Shown one piece after another: positions 26,285 through 34,908 of a stretch of DNA of 64,000 nt. The stretch lies in NCBI GenBank assembly GCA_965217935.1, contig OZ244581.1:124001-188000 (forward strand). Direction: 5' to 3'. This DNA comes from JBBROS01 sp965217935. Its GTDB lineage: Bacteria; Pseudomonadota; Alphaproteobacteria; Acetobacterales; Acetobacteraceae. The notes under the pieces were generated by a model. It was given only the letters and a program-made list of their open reading frames with translations, ran no database searches and was not told where the DNA came from. The position numbers were made by a program, and so were the translations under genes. The number at the start of each line of letters is the position of its first letter. Position 1 is the stretch's first letter.

Positions 26285-27115
26285 TTAAGCGGGAGCTTTG
26301 ACCGTCTGCTGGGCGTGGTGATCCTTGAACTGCGCCGGGCTGAGATAGCAAAGCGCGGAATGAAGACGTTTGCTGTTGTAGACCTCGTCGATGCACCGCG
26401 GAAGGTCGGCGGTCACATCCTCGAACGTCTCGTAGGCCGCCAAGTAGACGGCGTCGACCTTCAGCGTCTTCATGAAGCTTTCGGCCTTAGCATTGTCGTA
26501 TGGGTTGCTGCGGCGACTCATCGAGCCGATTAGGCCATGCGTGGCCAGCAGCTCGCGATAGACCTCAAACGCGTATTGCGAGCCGCGATCGGAATGGTGA
26601 ATGCAACCTCGGAGCGGGACTCGGGTCCGGACCGCTGCCTTCAGCGCGGCGACGGCGATGCGGGCGTCCATCGATCGGCTGATTGCGTAGCCGACCAACA
26701 TCGCGCAGCGGTCCCACGGCGTGATGTCAGCGAAGCTGACAGGGCGCGACCAGGCATCGAGGATCGCCGCCAGGTAGACGAAGCTGCCGGGAATGGCGAC
26801 ATAGGTCAGGTCTGCCCCCCAGAGCTGGTTCTCGCGCTCGGGGACGAGGCTTTTGGTGAGGTCAGGATAGATTGGCCCGGCATGGTTGCTGTCCGTGGTG
26901 ACCAGGTGGCGCTTCGGCTGTAGGTCGTGCTCGCGCATGAGGCGGCGGAGCTTCTTGCCGTTTACAACGATGCCTTGATGGCGCAGTGCGGCCCCGACCC
27001 GCCGATAGCCGTAGCATTCGAACTCGTCGCAGATCGCGCCGACGCGGGTAACGAGTTCGTCCTCGCCGAGCGGCACGGCCGATTTGTCGTAGAAGGTGGA
27101 TCGCGCGAGGCCCAT
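26285..27115 (-). CDS. IS3-family transposase OrfB
   Basis: 276 residues. HTH_21 region ECYGYRRVGAALRHQGIVVN; integrase core QLWGADLTYVAIPGSFVYLA (D), GCIHHSDRGSQYAFEVYREL (D) and NPYDNAKAESFMKTLK (E). Between SR and GYAISR, where relatives run straight on (DAWSR-VVGYA), there are about 15 extra codons. They begin with the same hairpin sequence found at 25951. The frame is kept, but the insertion falls in the catalytic core and may inactivate the enzyme. Confidence 0.85.
   Translation of the reverse strand: MGLARSTFYDKSAVPLGEDELVTRVGAICDEFECYGYRRVGAALRHQGIVVNGKKLRRLMREHDLQPKRHLVTTDSNHAGPIYPDLTKSLVPERENQLWGADLTYVAIPGSFVYLAAILDAWSRPVSFADITPWDRCAMLVGYAISRSMDARIAVAALKAAVRTRVPLRGCIHHSDRGSQYAFEVYRELLATHGLIGSMSRRSNPYDNAKAESFMKTLKVDAVYLAAYETFEDVTADLPRCIDEVYNSKRLHSALCYLSPAQFKDHHAQQTVKAPA
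26725..26744. repeat. Hairpin repeat inside IS3 orfB
   Basis: TGTCAGC GAA GCTGACA plus GGG; reverse complement of 25952-25971. It marks the left boundary of the extra in-frame codons in OrfB. Confidence 0.55.
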
Positions 27116-27474
27116 CAGCCCGCACCCTCTTTGGATGGCGATGGTGCCGGGCCGGTGACGACGGAGGTGGTCGCGTTTCGCGGCCGGGGTGCATGCTTCA
27201 AAGCCCCTTTTAGCAGCTCGATCTCAAGTGCCTGGCGACCAACCATCCGCTCGAGGGCTGCGATCTTGGCCTCGTATTCCTGGATCAGGTCGGCGGCCTG
27301 CACGTCCTCATCCAGGGCGCCGGCCTCGAACTTGCTGACCCAGATCCGGATCAGCTGACGCGAGATGTCGTGGCGTTTGGACAACGAGTGTAGGGCTTCG
27401 CCCGCGATGAACTCCTCGGCCACCTGCCGCTTGAACGCCACGCTGTGTGAACGATGTCGTGTCATGACTTCCAT
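27115..27474 (-). CDS. IS3-family transposase OrfA
   Basis: 119 residues: HTH SVAFKRQVAEEFIAGEALHS, then LSKRHDISRQLIRIWVSKFE, and a C-terminal leucine-zipper-like part (AKIAALERMVGRQALEIELL). The stop TGA and the OrfB ATG overlap (TGATG), as usual for IS3 elements with overlapping frames. Confidence 0.88.
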   Translation of the reverse strand: MEVMTRHRSHSVAFKRQVAEEFIAGEALHSLSKRHDISRQLIRIWVSKFEAGALDEDVQAADLIQEYEAKIAALERMVGRQALEIELLKGALKHAPRPRNATTSVVTGPAPSPSKEGAG

Positions 27475-27582
27475 CTTCCGGAAGCCCAGCCAGGGGGGTC
27501 AAACCATTTCGCCCAACCTGCCCACCCGCAGGGGCGCACTCCAAGTGGCGGATGAATTCTGGCCCATCTTCCGACCCGCAAC

Positions 27583-28365
27583 CTAGGCTCTGTGACTGAA
27601 CTGGGCGAGGCGCAAGTTGATCATGGTGGCGGCGAGATGAACGAAGCCCATCCAGCTTTGGCGTGTTTTGTCGCGTCGGAGTGCGATGCGCCCCTGATCC
27701 TTCATGCGGGCGAACAGGTTCTCGACATGGTGGCGGCTGGCATACAGGGCGGGTTCCCAGGCAGGCGGGTCGATCATGCCCTTTCTGGGCGGGGTATGGA
27801 CCGTGCATCCGTTTGCCGCATAGGCGGCACGCAGTGGCGCCGAGATGTAGCCTTGGTCAAGGGCCGCGTTGCAGGCCGGGATGCCGGACGCGAGCGCGGT
27901 CGCATAGCGCAGGTCCGAGTGTTGGCCGGGACTGGCGATCAGCCGCAAGACCCGGCCCGCGCCGTCAACACAGGCATGGAGTTTGGAGCACAGCCCGCCA
28001 CGGCTGCGGCCGAGCGCCTCGGCGGCGGCCGTGCTGCGTGCGGCGCCGCTCGCGGCGCGGTGCGCCTTGCAGGTGGTGCTGTCCAGGAGCAACAGCCCGT
28101 CCGCGGGCAGGCTCGGGCGCAAGGCCTCGAACACCAGCTTCCACCAGCCACGCACGCACCAGCGCCGCCAGCGGTGGTAGATGCTGGCCCAACAGCCCAG
28201 CGCATCCGGCAGGTCACGCCACGGCGCGCCCGTCCGGCACACCCAGAGCGCGGCCTCAACGAAGCGGCGCAGCGCCGCCTCGTCGCGCTTCCATGCCCGT
28301 GGGATTTGCTGCATCACAAGCATCAGCGACGTCCATTGGGCGTCGTCCAGGCCAGTCCTGGTCAT
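27583..28365 (-). CDS. IS5-family transposase (copy B)
   Basis: 260 residues, nearly identical to copy A; differences seen are SRH for RRH, RRD for RCD, FVHL for FAHL and INL for ISL. All DDE blocks are intact. As in copy A, the TAG stop lies in the CTAG target duplicate (27583-27586). Confidence 0.92.
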   Translation of the reverse strand: MTRTGLDDAQWTSLMLVMQQIPRAWKRDEAALRRFVEAALWVCRTGAPWRDLPDALGCWASIYHRWRRWCVRGWWKLVFEALRPSLPADGLLLLDSTTCKAHRAASGAARSTAAAEALGRSRGGLCSKLHACVDGAGRVLRLIASPGQHSDLRYATALASGIPACNAALDQGYISAPLRAAYAANGCTVHTPPRKGMIDPPAWEPALYASRHHVENLFARMKDQGRIALRRDKTRQSWMGFVHLAATMINLRLAQFSHRA

Positions 28366-28458
28366 GACCGTGTCTCTCTGAAAGCCTCGACACCTGCCAG
28401 GGGGGCACGGTCACAGACCGGATCAAGCCCAGGCCGCCAAGCAGTTCAGTCACAGAGC
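27587..28458 (-). mobile_element. IS5-family element, copy B
   Basis: 872 bp, the same length as copy A and inverted relative to it, with CTAG on both sides (27583-27586, 28459-28462). Inserted just upstream of istA inside the IS21 element. Confidence 0.92.
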
Positions 28459-28490
28459 CTAGAGTTTCCTGGTTTTGCCAGGAGCTCGGA

Positions 28491-30015
28491 GTGGATTGGA
28501 ACGCGAAGGTGGATTTGTTTGAGCAGCTCCGTCGGGAGCATGAGTTTGGCGTGGGCATGATTGCCGGCGTTGCGGCCAAGTTCGGGGTGCATCGTCGCCT
28601 GGCGCGGCAGGCTTTGGCGGGGGCGTTGCCGCCGGGGCGCCAGTATCCGGAGCGGGCCAAGCCGAAGCTGGATGCGGTGGTGGCGTTCATCGACAGGGTG
28701 CTGGACGAGGACCGGCGGGCGCCGCGCAAGCAGCGTCACACGGCGCGGCGCATTCACCGTCGGATTTTGAAGGCGTTCGCCGGGGTGTCGGTGGCTGAGT
28801 CGACGGTGCGCAATCACGTGCGCGAGCGCAAGCGGCAGCTTGGATTGGCGCAGCGGGAGACGTTCGTGCCGCAGAGCGACCCGTGGGGGCAGGAGGGACA
28901 GGCGGACTGGCATGAGGCCAGGGCGGACTTGGCGGGCGAGCGGACCAAGCTGCAGGTGTTCGCGATGCGCGCGATGGCGAGCGGGGCGGCGTTCCTGGAG
29001 GCGCACGAGCAGGCGTTCGCCTATTTTGGCGGCGTGTTCCGCGTGCTGCGGTATGACAATCTGGCGAGTTCGGTGCGCAAGATTTTGCGCGGATATCGGC
29101 GCGAGGAGACGGCGCGCTTCGTGGCGTTCCGCTCGCATTGGCGGTTCGCGGCCGAGTTCTGCACGCCGGGCGAGGGTCATGAGAAGGGCGGGGTTGAGGG
29201 CGAGGGCGGGTATTTGCGCCGCAACCATTGGGTTCCGGTGCCTGCTGCGGGCGATCTCGACGCACTGAACGCGTTTTTGCTGGCGGGGCGCCGGCAGGAC
29301 GAGGCGCGGGTGCTCGACGGGCGCGCGGCCTCAGTCGGGGCGGCATGGGGGTCGAACGATCTTACCTGCTGCCGCGCGTGGCGGAGGGGTTCGATCTGGC
29401 CGAGGTCGTGTTCCCGCTGGTGGACAAGCGCGGGTGCGTGACGGTGAAGACCAACCTGTATTCGGGGCCTCTCAGCGCAGGCATTCGGGTGGAAGCGCGG
29501 GTGTATGCGCAGCAGGTCGAGGTCTGGCACGCGGGCCGCCTGGTCGCGCGTCACGAGCGCTGCTACAGCCGGCGCCAGCAGGTGCCGGATCTGGAGCATT
29601 GCCTTGACGTGCTGGAGCGCAAGCCCGGCGCGTTTGCCGGCTCCAAGCCGCTGGAGCAGTGGCGGGCCGCGGGCCGCGGGCCCACCTGTTACGATGAGCT
29701 GTGGGCGCGGCTGCGGGCCCGGCATGGCCAGCAGAACGGCACGCGGGCGATGGTGGCGGTGGTGATGCTCGGACGCGAGTTCGGCCATGAGCGTCTGCAG
29801 GGCGCGGTGGTGCAGGCCGTCTTGCTGGGCGCGAGTGACGCCGCCGCAGTGCGCTGCCTGTCGACCGAGGCGGGACTGCACAAAGCGTCGCCCGGCCTGG
29901 TCGATGTCGGCCTAATCGATGTCGGTCTAGTCGATGTCGGCCTGCTCGCCCGCTACGACCGGCCGATGCCGACGACGACGCGCTGCTGTCCGCCCCGTGC
30001 GCGGGGACGGCGTGA
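28491..30015 (+). pseudogene. IS21 transposase IstA, frameshifted
   Basis: The first ~285 residues (KVDLFEQLRREHEFGVGMIA, VQSDPWGQEGQADWHEA-type catalytic region, RVLRYDNLASSVRKILRGY, GEGHEKGGVEGEGGYLRRN) are normal IstA with the integrase core. At about 29345 the frame shifts and continues VERSYLLPRVAEGFDLAEVV and onward. A second shift near 29970 is needed to reach the TGA that overlaps istB. A triplicated 15-bp unit (29897-29941) lies near the 3' end. Confidence 0.8.
29897..29941 (+). repeat. Three tandem 15-bp units within istA
   Basis: CTGGTCGATGTCGGC, CTAATCGATGTCGGT and CTAGTCGATGTCGGC in tandem, coding for LVDVG-LIDVG-LVDVG. Relatives usually have one such unit before LARYD, so this looks like local slippage expansion. 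Confidence 0.7.
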
Positions 30016-30793
30016 TGAGCGCGTTGCAGTGCGAGGCGATCCGCCAGCATTGCCGCGCGCTGCGGATGCCGACAATCGGCGGCCAGTTCGCGCGCCTGGC
30101 CGAGGAGGCGATCCGGGAGAAGCAGTCCCGTGCCGGCTCTCTCGAGGCGCTGCTGGCGGCCGAGATGGAGGAGCGCGAGAGCCGGGCGATCGCGCGCTTG
30201 CTGCACGGTGCGGGGCACTGCGCCGCACAAGCTGCCGCGGATGAAGACGCTGGAGGCGTTCGAGTTCGACCGCTCCGGCGTCTCGGCCGCCCAGCTGCGC
30301 ACGCTGGCCGAGGGCGGCTACGTGGCGCGGGCCGAGCCGGTCTTGCTGGTTGGCGAGGCGGGCGCCGGAAAAACGCATCTGGCCACCGGACTGTGCGTGG
30401 CGGCGTGCCGGCAGCGGCGCCGGGTGCGGTTCGCCACGGCGGCGGCGCTGATCAACGAGCTGGCCGAGGCGGCGCCGGCCTGCCAGCTCAGCCGGGCGCT
30501 GGGCCGGTGGGAACGGCTCGACCTGATCTGCATCGACGAGCTCGGTTACGTGCCGCTCGCCGAAACGGCTTGCGGGCTGATGTTCCAGGTGATCGCCGAC
30601 CGGGCGGAGAAGGCGGCAGTGATCGTGACGACCAATTTGCCGTTTTCGGAATGGTCGCAGGTGATCCCGAACCCGCGGCTGTGCAAGGCGCTGATCGACC
30701 GGCTCACGGACTGGGCGCACATCATTACGACGGGCGGCCGATTCATATCGGTTCCGCCGCACCACGGCCCAGCGCAAAGCGGCCAAGGCATGA
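30015..30793 (+). pseudogene. IS21 helper ATPase IstB, frameshifted
   Basis: The ATG overlaps the istA stop. IRQHCRALRMPTIGGQFARL and AEEMEER-type blocks lead to a frame break near 30220, then LPRMKTLEAFEFDRSG and the Walker A LLVGEAGAGKTHLATGL and Walker B LICIDELGYVPL. A second break near 30735 disrupts the C-terminal SYRFRRTTAQRKAAK. IstB normally is the AAA+ target-selection partner of IstA. Confidence 0.8.
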
Positions 30794-30923
30794 AAAGGGG
30801 GACTGTTCAGCAACGCGGACCGGCTGGCCCCGGCTGAGGCCGGGGCCAGCCGGTCATACGATGGGAGGTGGGCCAGAGTTCATCAGCACAAGTGGGCCAA
30901 TATTCGTTGTCACAGCCAACGGG

Positions 30924-31075
30924 GCCTCGATCGACCGGTATCTGGCCTTCTACGATGGTCGGAGGCCGCATTCGAGCCCAGACCGGAAGACGCCGGACCA
31001 GGCCTGCTTCGACGGGCTGCCGCAGATCGCGGCGGCCTGAATTCGGCAAAACTCCACTCACGTACGCGCAGGCTG
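30924..31075 (+). pseudogene. IS3-family orfB remnant, right part
   Basis: ASIDRYLAFYDGRRPHSSPD and RKTPDQACFDGLPQIAAA form the C-terminus of the IS3 OrfB whose core is at 25914-26221; the two parts join if the IS21 element is removed. The end of the old IS3 is probably close to 31075. Confidence 0.72.
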
Positions 31076-31250
31076 CCGTTCAGACAAACAGAGCCGCTTC
31101 ACTCAATCCTTCGCCGCCGTCTGAAGCGTCGGCCTTCAACAGGATGCGCGCCTTCATGAGCCGCTGGGCAGAATGTTTGCCGCTTCGCGTCATGCCGTCG
31201 AGCCGCTCGCGCTCGTCGGCGCCGAGCGTCACCACGCATGTCTTTACGGC
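31076..31250 (-). pseudogene. IS630-family transposase N-terminal remnant
   Basis: Minus-strand frame VKTCVVTLGADERERLDGMT, then RSGKHSAQRLMKARILLKAD, the N-terminal HTH region of an IS630 transposase. It is cut after ~50 residues at the junction with the IS3 remnant; no ATG is present where one is expected. The 31251-31472 stretch before guaA contains no further gene. Confidence 0.6.
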
Positions 31251-31472
31251 AATCCCTTTGGCGGCCAAGAACCGACCCCGGCGGTATGGTGCCCAGCCAT
31301 CGATCCAAGGAAACGACTTATTGTCAATGATGTGGGCCACTAGCAATGTCTTGAGTGGGCCGCTGACTGCCGATCTCCCTAACGCGGCCCCGCTCCGCAG
31401 GCCGAAGCCGCCGTATGCCCTTCGCACGGATTCATGTTGCCCTCCGCCTCCCTCCATGCTGCAAGCCGTCCC

Positions 31473-33047
31473 ATGTCCCGCACCGAAAACCTCATTCCCG
31501 CCCATGACCGCGTGCTGATCCTCGACTTCGGCGGCCAGTTTACGCAGCTTATCGCCCGGCGCGTCCGCGAATTCGGCATCTACTGCGAGATCATGCCCGC
31601 CGACGCGGAACCGGAGCGGATGCGCGGCTTCGAACCGCGGGCCTTCATCCTCTCCGGCGGCCCGGCAAGCGTCAGCCACCAGGACGCGCCGCAAATTCCC
31701 GAACTGGTCTTCCAATCCGGCCTGCCCGTGCTGGGCATCTGCTACGGTCAGCAGGCCCTATGCGCGCAGCTGGGCGGCGAGGTCAGCCTCAGCGACCACC
31801 AGGAGTTCGGGCACGCGACCATCGACGTGACCGACGACTGCGCGCTGTTTCGCGGGGCGTGGGAGCCGGGGGGGCGCGAGCAGGTTTGGATGAGTCATGG
31901 CGACCACGTGACGCGGCTTCCCCAGGGCTTCCGCTCCGTGGCGCGCAGCCCCGGCGCGCCGTTCGCCGTGATTGCCGACGATGAGCGCCGCTACTACGGC
32001 GTGCAGTTCCACCCCGAGGTGGTCCACACCCCGCACGGGCGGCAGTTGCTGCAAAATTTCATTCATCAGGTGGCGGGGCTGGAGGGGGATTGGAGCATGA
32101 CCGGGTTCCGCGAGGCGCAGCCCGAGCGAATCCGGGCGCAGGTGGGGCAGGGCAGGGTGATCTGCGGCCTTTCCGGCGGGGTGGACAGCGCGGTGGCCGC
32201 AGCCCTGATTCATGAGGCGGTCGGCGACCAGCTCACGTGCATTTTCGTCGACAGCGGCCTGTTGCGGCAGAACGAGGCCGGGCAGGTGGTGGAGACCTTC
32301 CGGGACCGTTTCAACATTGATTTGGTGCACCGGGATGCGGGCGCGCTCTTCCTGCGGGCGCTCGCGGGCGTTACCGATCCCGAGGCCAAGCGCAAGGCGA
32401 TCGGGCGGGTGTTCATTGACGTATTCGACGAGGAGGCGAGCAAGCTCGGCGGGGCCGACTTTCTGGCGCAGGGAACGCTCTACCCGGACGTGATCGAGAG
32501 CATCAGCGCGCACGGGGGGCCGAGCGTCACGATCAAGAGCCACCATAACGTGGGTGGGCTGCCTGAGCGGATGCGGATGAAGCTGGTGGAGCCGCTGCGC
32601 GAACTGTTCAAGGACGAGGTCCGGGCTCTGGGGCGGGAGCTTGGGTTGCCCGAGCGCATGGTCGGGCGGCATCCGTTCCCCGGCCCGGGCTTGGCAATCC
32701 GCATACCTGGCGAGGTGACCGAGGAGCGGCTGTCCATCCTGCGCCGGGCCGACGCCATTTTCCTAGAGGAGATCCGGAGTGCCAATCTCTATGACGTGAT
32801 CTGGCAGGCTTTCGCGGTGCTGCTGCCGGTCAGGACCGTGGGCGTGATGGGCGATGGGCGGACCTACGACAACGCGTGCGCGCTGCGTGCGGTGACGAGC
32901 GTCGACGGGATGACGGCGGAGGTTTACCCGTTCGAGATGGCGTTTTTGACGCGCACGGCGACACGCATCGTCAACGAGGTGCGTGGGATTAATCGGGTGA
33001 CGTATGACATCACAAGTAAGCCGCCGGGGACAATCGAGTGGGAATAA
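31473..33047 (+). CDS. guaA: GMP synthase (glutamine-hydrolysing)
   Basis: 524 residues from MSRTENLIPAHDRVLILDFG; an ATG 13 codons upstream is less likely. GATase domain: nucleophile Cys in LGICYGQQALCAQLGG, His/Glu in YGVQFHPEVVHTP. ATP-PPase domain: P-loop GLSGGVDSAVAAALIH near residue 230. C-terminal dimerisation domain ends PPGTIEWE. It converts XMP to GMP with glutamine and ATP. It is the only essential core gene inside the accessory region. Its last ~15 codons (ACA, AGT, AAG, ACA) are less GC-biased than the rest, as expected if an integrated island supplied the 3' end. Confidence 0.97.
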   Translation: MSRTENLIPAHDRVLILDFGGQFTQLIARRVREFGIYCEIMPADAEPERMRGFEPRAFILSGGPASVSHQDAPQIPELVFQSGLPVLGICYGQQALCAQLGGEVSLSDHQEFGHATIDVTDDCALFRGAWEPGGREQVWMSHGDHVTRLPQGFRSVARSPGAPFAVIADDERRYYGVQFHPEVVHTPHGRQLLQNFIHQVAGLEGDWSMTGFREAQPERIRAQVGQGRVICGLSGGVDSAVAAALIHEAVGDQLTCIFVDSGLLRQNEAGQVVETFRDRFNIDLVHRDAGALFLRALAGVTDPEAKRKAIGRVFIDVFDEEASKLGGADFLAQGTLYPDVIESISAHGGPSVTIKSHHNVGGLPERMRMKLVEPLRELFKDEVRALGRELGLPERMVGRHPFPGPGLAIRIPGEVTEERLSILRRADAIFLEEIRSANLYDVIWQAFAVLLPVRTVGVMGDGRTYDNACALRAVTSVDGMTAEVYPFEMAFLTRTATRIVNEVRGINRVTYDITSKPPGTIEWE

Positions 33048-33160
33048 TTATTGGTCGTTCGGCAGCTATCGCGAGCAGTCGGTTTATCCCACATATCTTG
33101 TGCGTCTTCAAAGACTTAGACTTCGCCATCTATCGCCAGCAATCGTGGGTAAGCGGCCGC
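33000..33160. other. Probable island attachment region (attL) at the guaA 3' end
   Basis: The end of guaA is followed after 315 bp by an outward-reading integrase, the usual layout of islands that insert at guaA. The core site should lie within the last ~20 codons of guaA. Two imperfect 16-bp direct repeats (CTATCGCGAGCAGTCG at 33066 and CTATCGCCAGCAATCG at 33130) lie just downstream. The partner att site is not in the window. Confidence 0.55.
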
Positions 33161-33163
33161 ACA

Positions 33164-33349
33164 TGACGGTAGCATTGACGGTAGGCTGTTGTGGCTCATC
33201 GGCCGAAAATGGCCACATCGTCACCACATATTGTCAACCAGATTTCCAATACGTCCATAAGCGGTTGGCGTCACTGAGAAAAACGGAACGCTTGACGGTA
33301 TAATTGTTGACGGTAAAGTCGAGCGACGAAGCCCTCGTTTTTACCGTCA
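33164..33349. repeat. Five TGACGGTA motifs before the integrase gene
   Basis: TGACGGTA occurs at 33164, 33176, 33293 and 33308 in the forward direction (three with a preceding T) and inverted at 33342 (TACCGTCA). Eight-mers at this density in a non-coding AT-richer stretch suggest protein-binding sites: integrase arm sites, an excisionase target or an operator. Confidence 0.6.
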
Positions 33350-33362
33350 GGAGCCTCGATCC

Positions 33363-34619
33363 ATGCTCACCGATCTCGCGCTCAAGCGACTGAAACCGCA
33401 GGAAAAAACATACAAAGTCGCGGATCGTGACGGTATGTACGCGGCGGTCTCGCCGGCAGGCCAGATAGCCTTTCGGTACGACTACCGGCTGCACGGACGG
33501 CGGGAGACGCTGACCTTCGGCAAATATGGCCCCGACGGGCTGTCCCTCGCCGAGGCGCGGGAGCGCTGCATGATAGCCCGCAAGCTCGTCGCGGAGGGGA
33601 AATCGCCTGCGCTTGAAAAGCAGCGGGAGAAGCGGCGCGTCTCGGGGGAGCACAGCTTCGGCGAGGTTGGCGCTCGCTACTTCAAGGAAGCACGCATGGC
33701 CGACAGCACCCGGTCCATGCGCAAGGCGATCTTCGACCGTGATATCGAGCCAGCTTGGAAGAACCGCCGGCTCTCAGAAATCTCGCCCGACGACCTTCGC
33801 GAGCTCTGCGGCAAGGTGAAGGAGCGAGGGGCGCCGGCGACGGCGATCCATGTGCGCGACATCGTCAAACAGATCTTCGGCTTTGCGATCCTGCACGGCG
33901 AGAAGGTGCCCAACCCGGCCGACGAGGTCGGTCCAGCATCGATCGCGACGTTCGAGCCGAAGGACCGGGCGCTCTCGCCGGCGGAGATTCGCGTCCTGCT
34001 GACGCAGATCGAGAAAGTCGCCACGCTGCCGACCATCCGCCTGGGATTGAAGTTGTTCCTGCTGACGATGGTCCGCAAGAGCGAGCTTCAAGATGCCACC
34101 TGGGACGAGATCGACTTCGAGCGAGCGGTCTGGACGATCCCGAAGGAGCGGATGAAGCGCTCGAAAGCCCACAACGTCTACCTGTCCCAACAGGTGCTGG
34201 ACATCATGATCGCGCTCAAAACCTGTGCCGGCAATTCGCGTTACCTGCTGCCGTCCCGCTACGATGCGGACGCGCCCATGTCCCGCGCGACCTTCAACCG
34301 CGTCACCTACTCCGTTGTCGATACGGCGAAGAAGAACGGGCAGGCGTTGGCGCCCTTCACGGTCCATGATCTGCGACGGACGGGTTCGACGCTGCTCAAC
34401 GAGCTCGGATTCAATCGCGATTGGATCGAGAAGGCGCTCGCGCATGAAGATGCTCGATCGTCCCGGGGCGTCTACAACAAGGCGGAATATGAGCTGCAGC
34501 GACGGCACATGCTGCAGGAGTGGGCCAACATCGTTGACTCTTGGGTTGAGGGGCGGAAATACACGCCCACGCTCTATCCACCCTCGATGGAGCTGCTCAT
34601 TCCCGAGCCGTCCGCGTAG
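33363..34619 (+). CDS. Tyrosine-type integrase, P4-like (DUF4102 N-terminus)
   Basis: 418 residues. The N-terminal DUF4102 domain (LTDLALKRLKPQEKTYKVAD, LSLAEARERC) is followed by the SAM-like core-binding domain (ARYFKEARMADSTRSMRKAI) and the catalytic domain. Catalytic residues visible: Arg in LLTMVRKSELQDATWDEID, His-x2-Arg in FTVHDLRRTGSTLLN, His in EKALAHEDA and the nucleophilic Tyr in GVYNKAEYELQRR. It is intact and directed away from guaA. It is the likely recombinase for the island that starts at the guaA 3' end. Confidence 0.93.
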   Translation: MLTDLALKRLKPQEKTYKVADRDGMYAAVSPAGQIAFRYDYRLHGRRETLTFGKYGPDGLSLAEARERCMIARKLVAEGKSPALEKQREKRRVSGEHSFGEVGARYFKEARMADSTRSMRKAIFDRDIEPAWKNRRLSEISPDDLRELCGKVKERGAPATAIHVRDIVKQIFGFAILHGEKVPNPADEVGPASIATFEPKDRALSPAEIRVLLTQIEKVATLPTIRLGLKLFLLTMVRKSELQDATWDEIDFERAVWTIPKERMKRSKAHNVYLSQQVLDIMIALKTCAGNSRYLLPSRYDADAPMSRATFNRVTYSVVDTAKKNGQALAPFTVHDLRRTGSTLLNELGFNRDWIEKALAHEDARSSRGVYNKAEYELQRRHMLQEWANIVDSWVEGRKYTPTLYPPSMELLIPEPSA

Positions 34620-34908
34620 GTCTGAACCGGCGAAGTGCCACGTCCGGGCCGCAGGCTGGAGCTTCCGAAGTCCTGCGACGTTCGGCGAGCCAAGTCTCCA
34701 CCTCGTCCAAGTCCCACGCAGCGCAGCGAGGTGTGAGGTAGAACCTCCGTGGAAACTCACCGCGCTGTTCCATGTCGTAGATCGTCGTGTCGGCAAGCGG
34801 GACAATCCGGCGTAGCTCAGGGTGCCGTACGGTGCGCTTCATATAGGTTGCTGTCGGCCGCAGCTGCGCGGACACCGCCTCTACGGATTGAACCTGGAAC
34901 TCGCTCAT
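34597..34908 (-). CDS. AlpA family regulator / excisionase-like protein
   Basis: 103 residues from MSEFQVQSVEA. The block HPELRRIVPLADTTIYDMEQ, then RGEFPRRFYLTPRCAAWDLD and EVETWLAERR, is the AlpA/Xis winged-helix pattern. It converges on the integrase gene and overlaps its last 23 bp, so antisense transcription of int is possible. AlpA proteins activate integrase expression or promote excision of P4-like islands. Confidence 0.88.
   Translation of the reverse strand: MSEFQVQSVEAVSAQLRPTATYMKRTVRHPELRRIVPLADTTIYDMEQRGEFPRRFYLTPRCAAWDLDEVETWLAERRRTSEAPACGPDVALRRFRPTRTARE

Larger units (their letters stand above)
26258..27542 (-). mobile_element. IS3-family element (different from copies 1/2)
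   Basis: About 1285 bp, with ends GGAGTGCGCCCCTGCGGGTG and its complement. It lies within the left terminal region of the IS21 element. It encodes OrfA and OrfB on the minus strand. Confidence 0.85.
26222..30923 (+). mobile_element. IS21-family element, itself interrupted by IS3 and IS5
   Basis: The ends carry matching inverted sequences: CCCGTTGG at both outer ends, then an inner TTGGCCCA block at identical distance, and a second internal GATGAATTCTGGCCCA / GATGAACTCTGGCCCA pair, the multiple terminal repeats of IS21 elements. The left end has been split by an IS3 element (26258-27542) and an IS5 element (27587-28458). It is inserted in an older IS3 orfB. istA and istB are frameshifted, so it is dead. 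Confidence 0.75.

Noticed and set aside
31080..31715. 211-codon minus-strand frame across the guaA start
   Set aside because: Only its last ~55 codons resemble an IS630 transposase; the rest is antisense to guaA.
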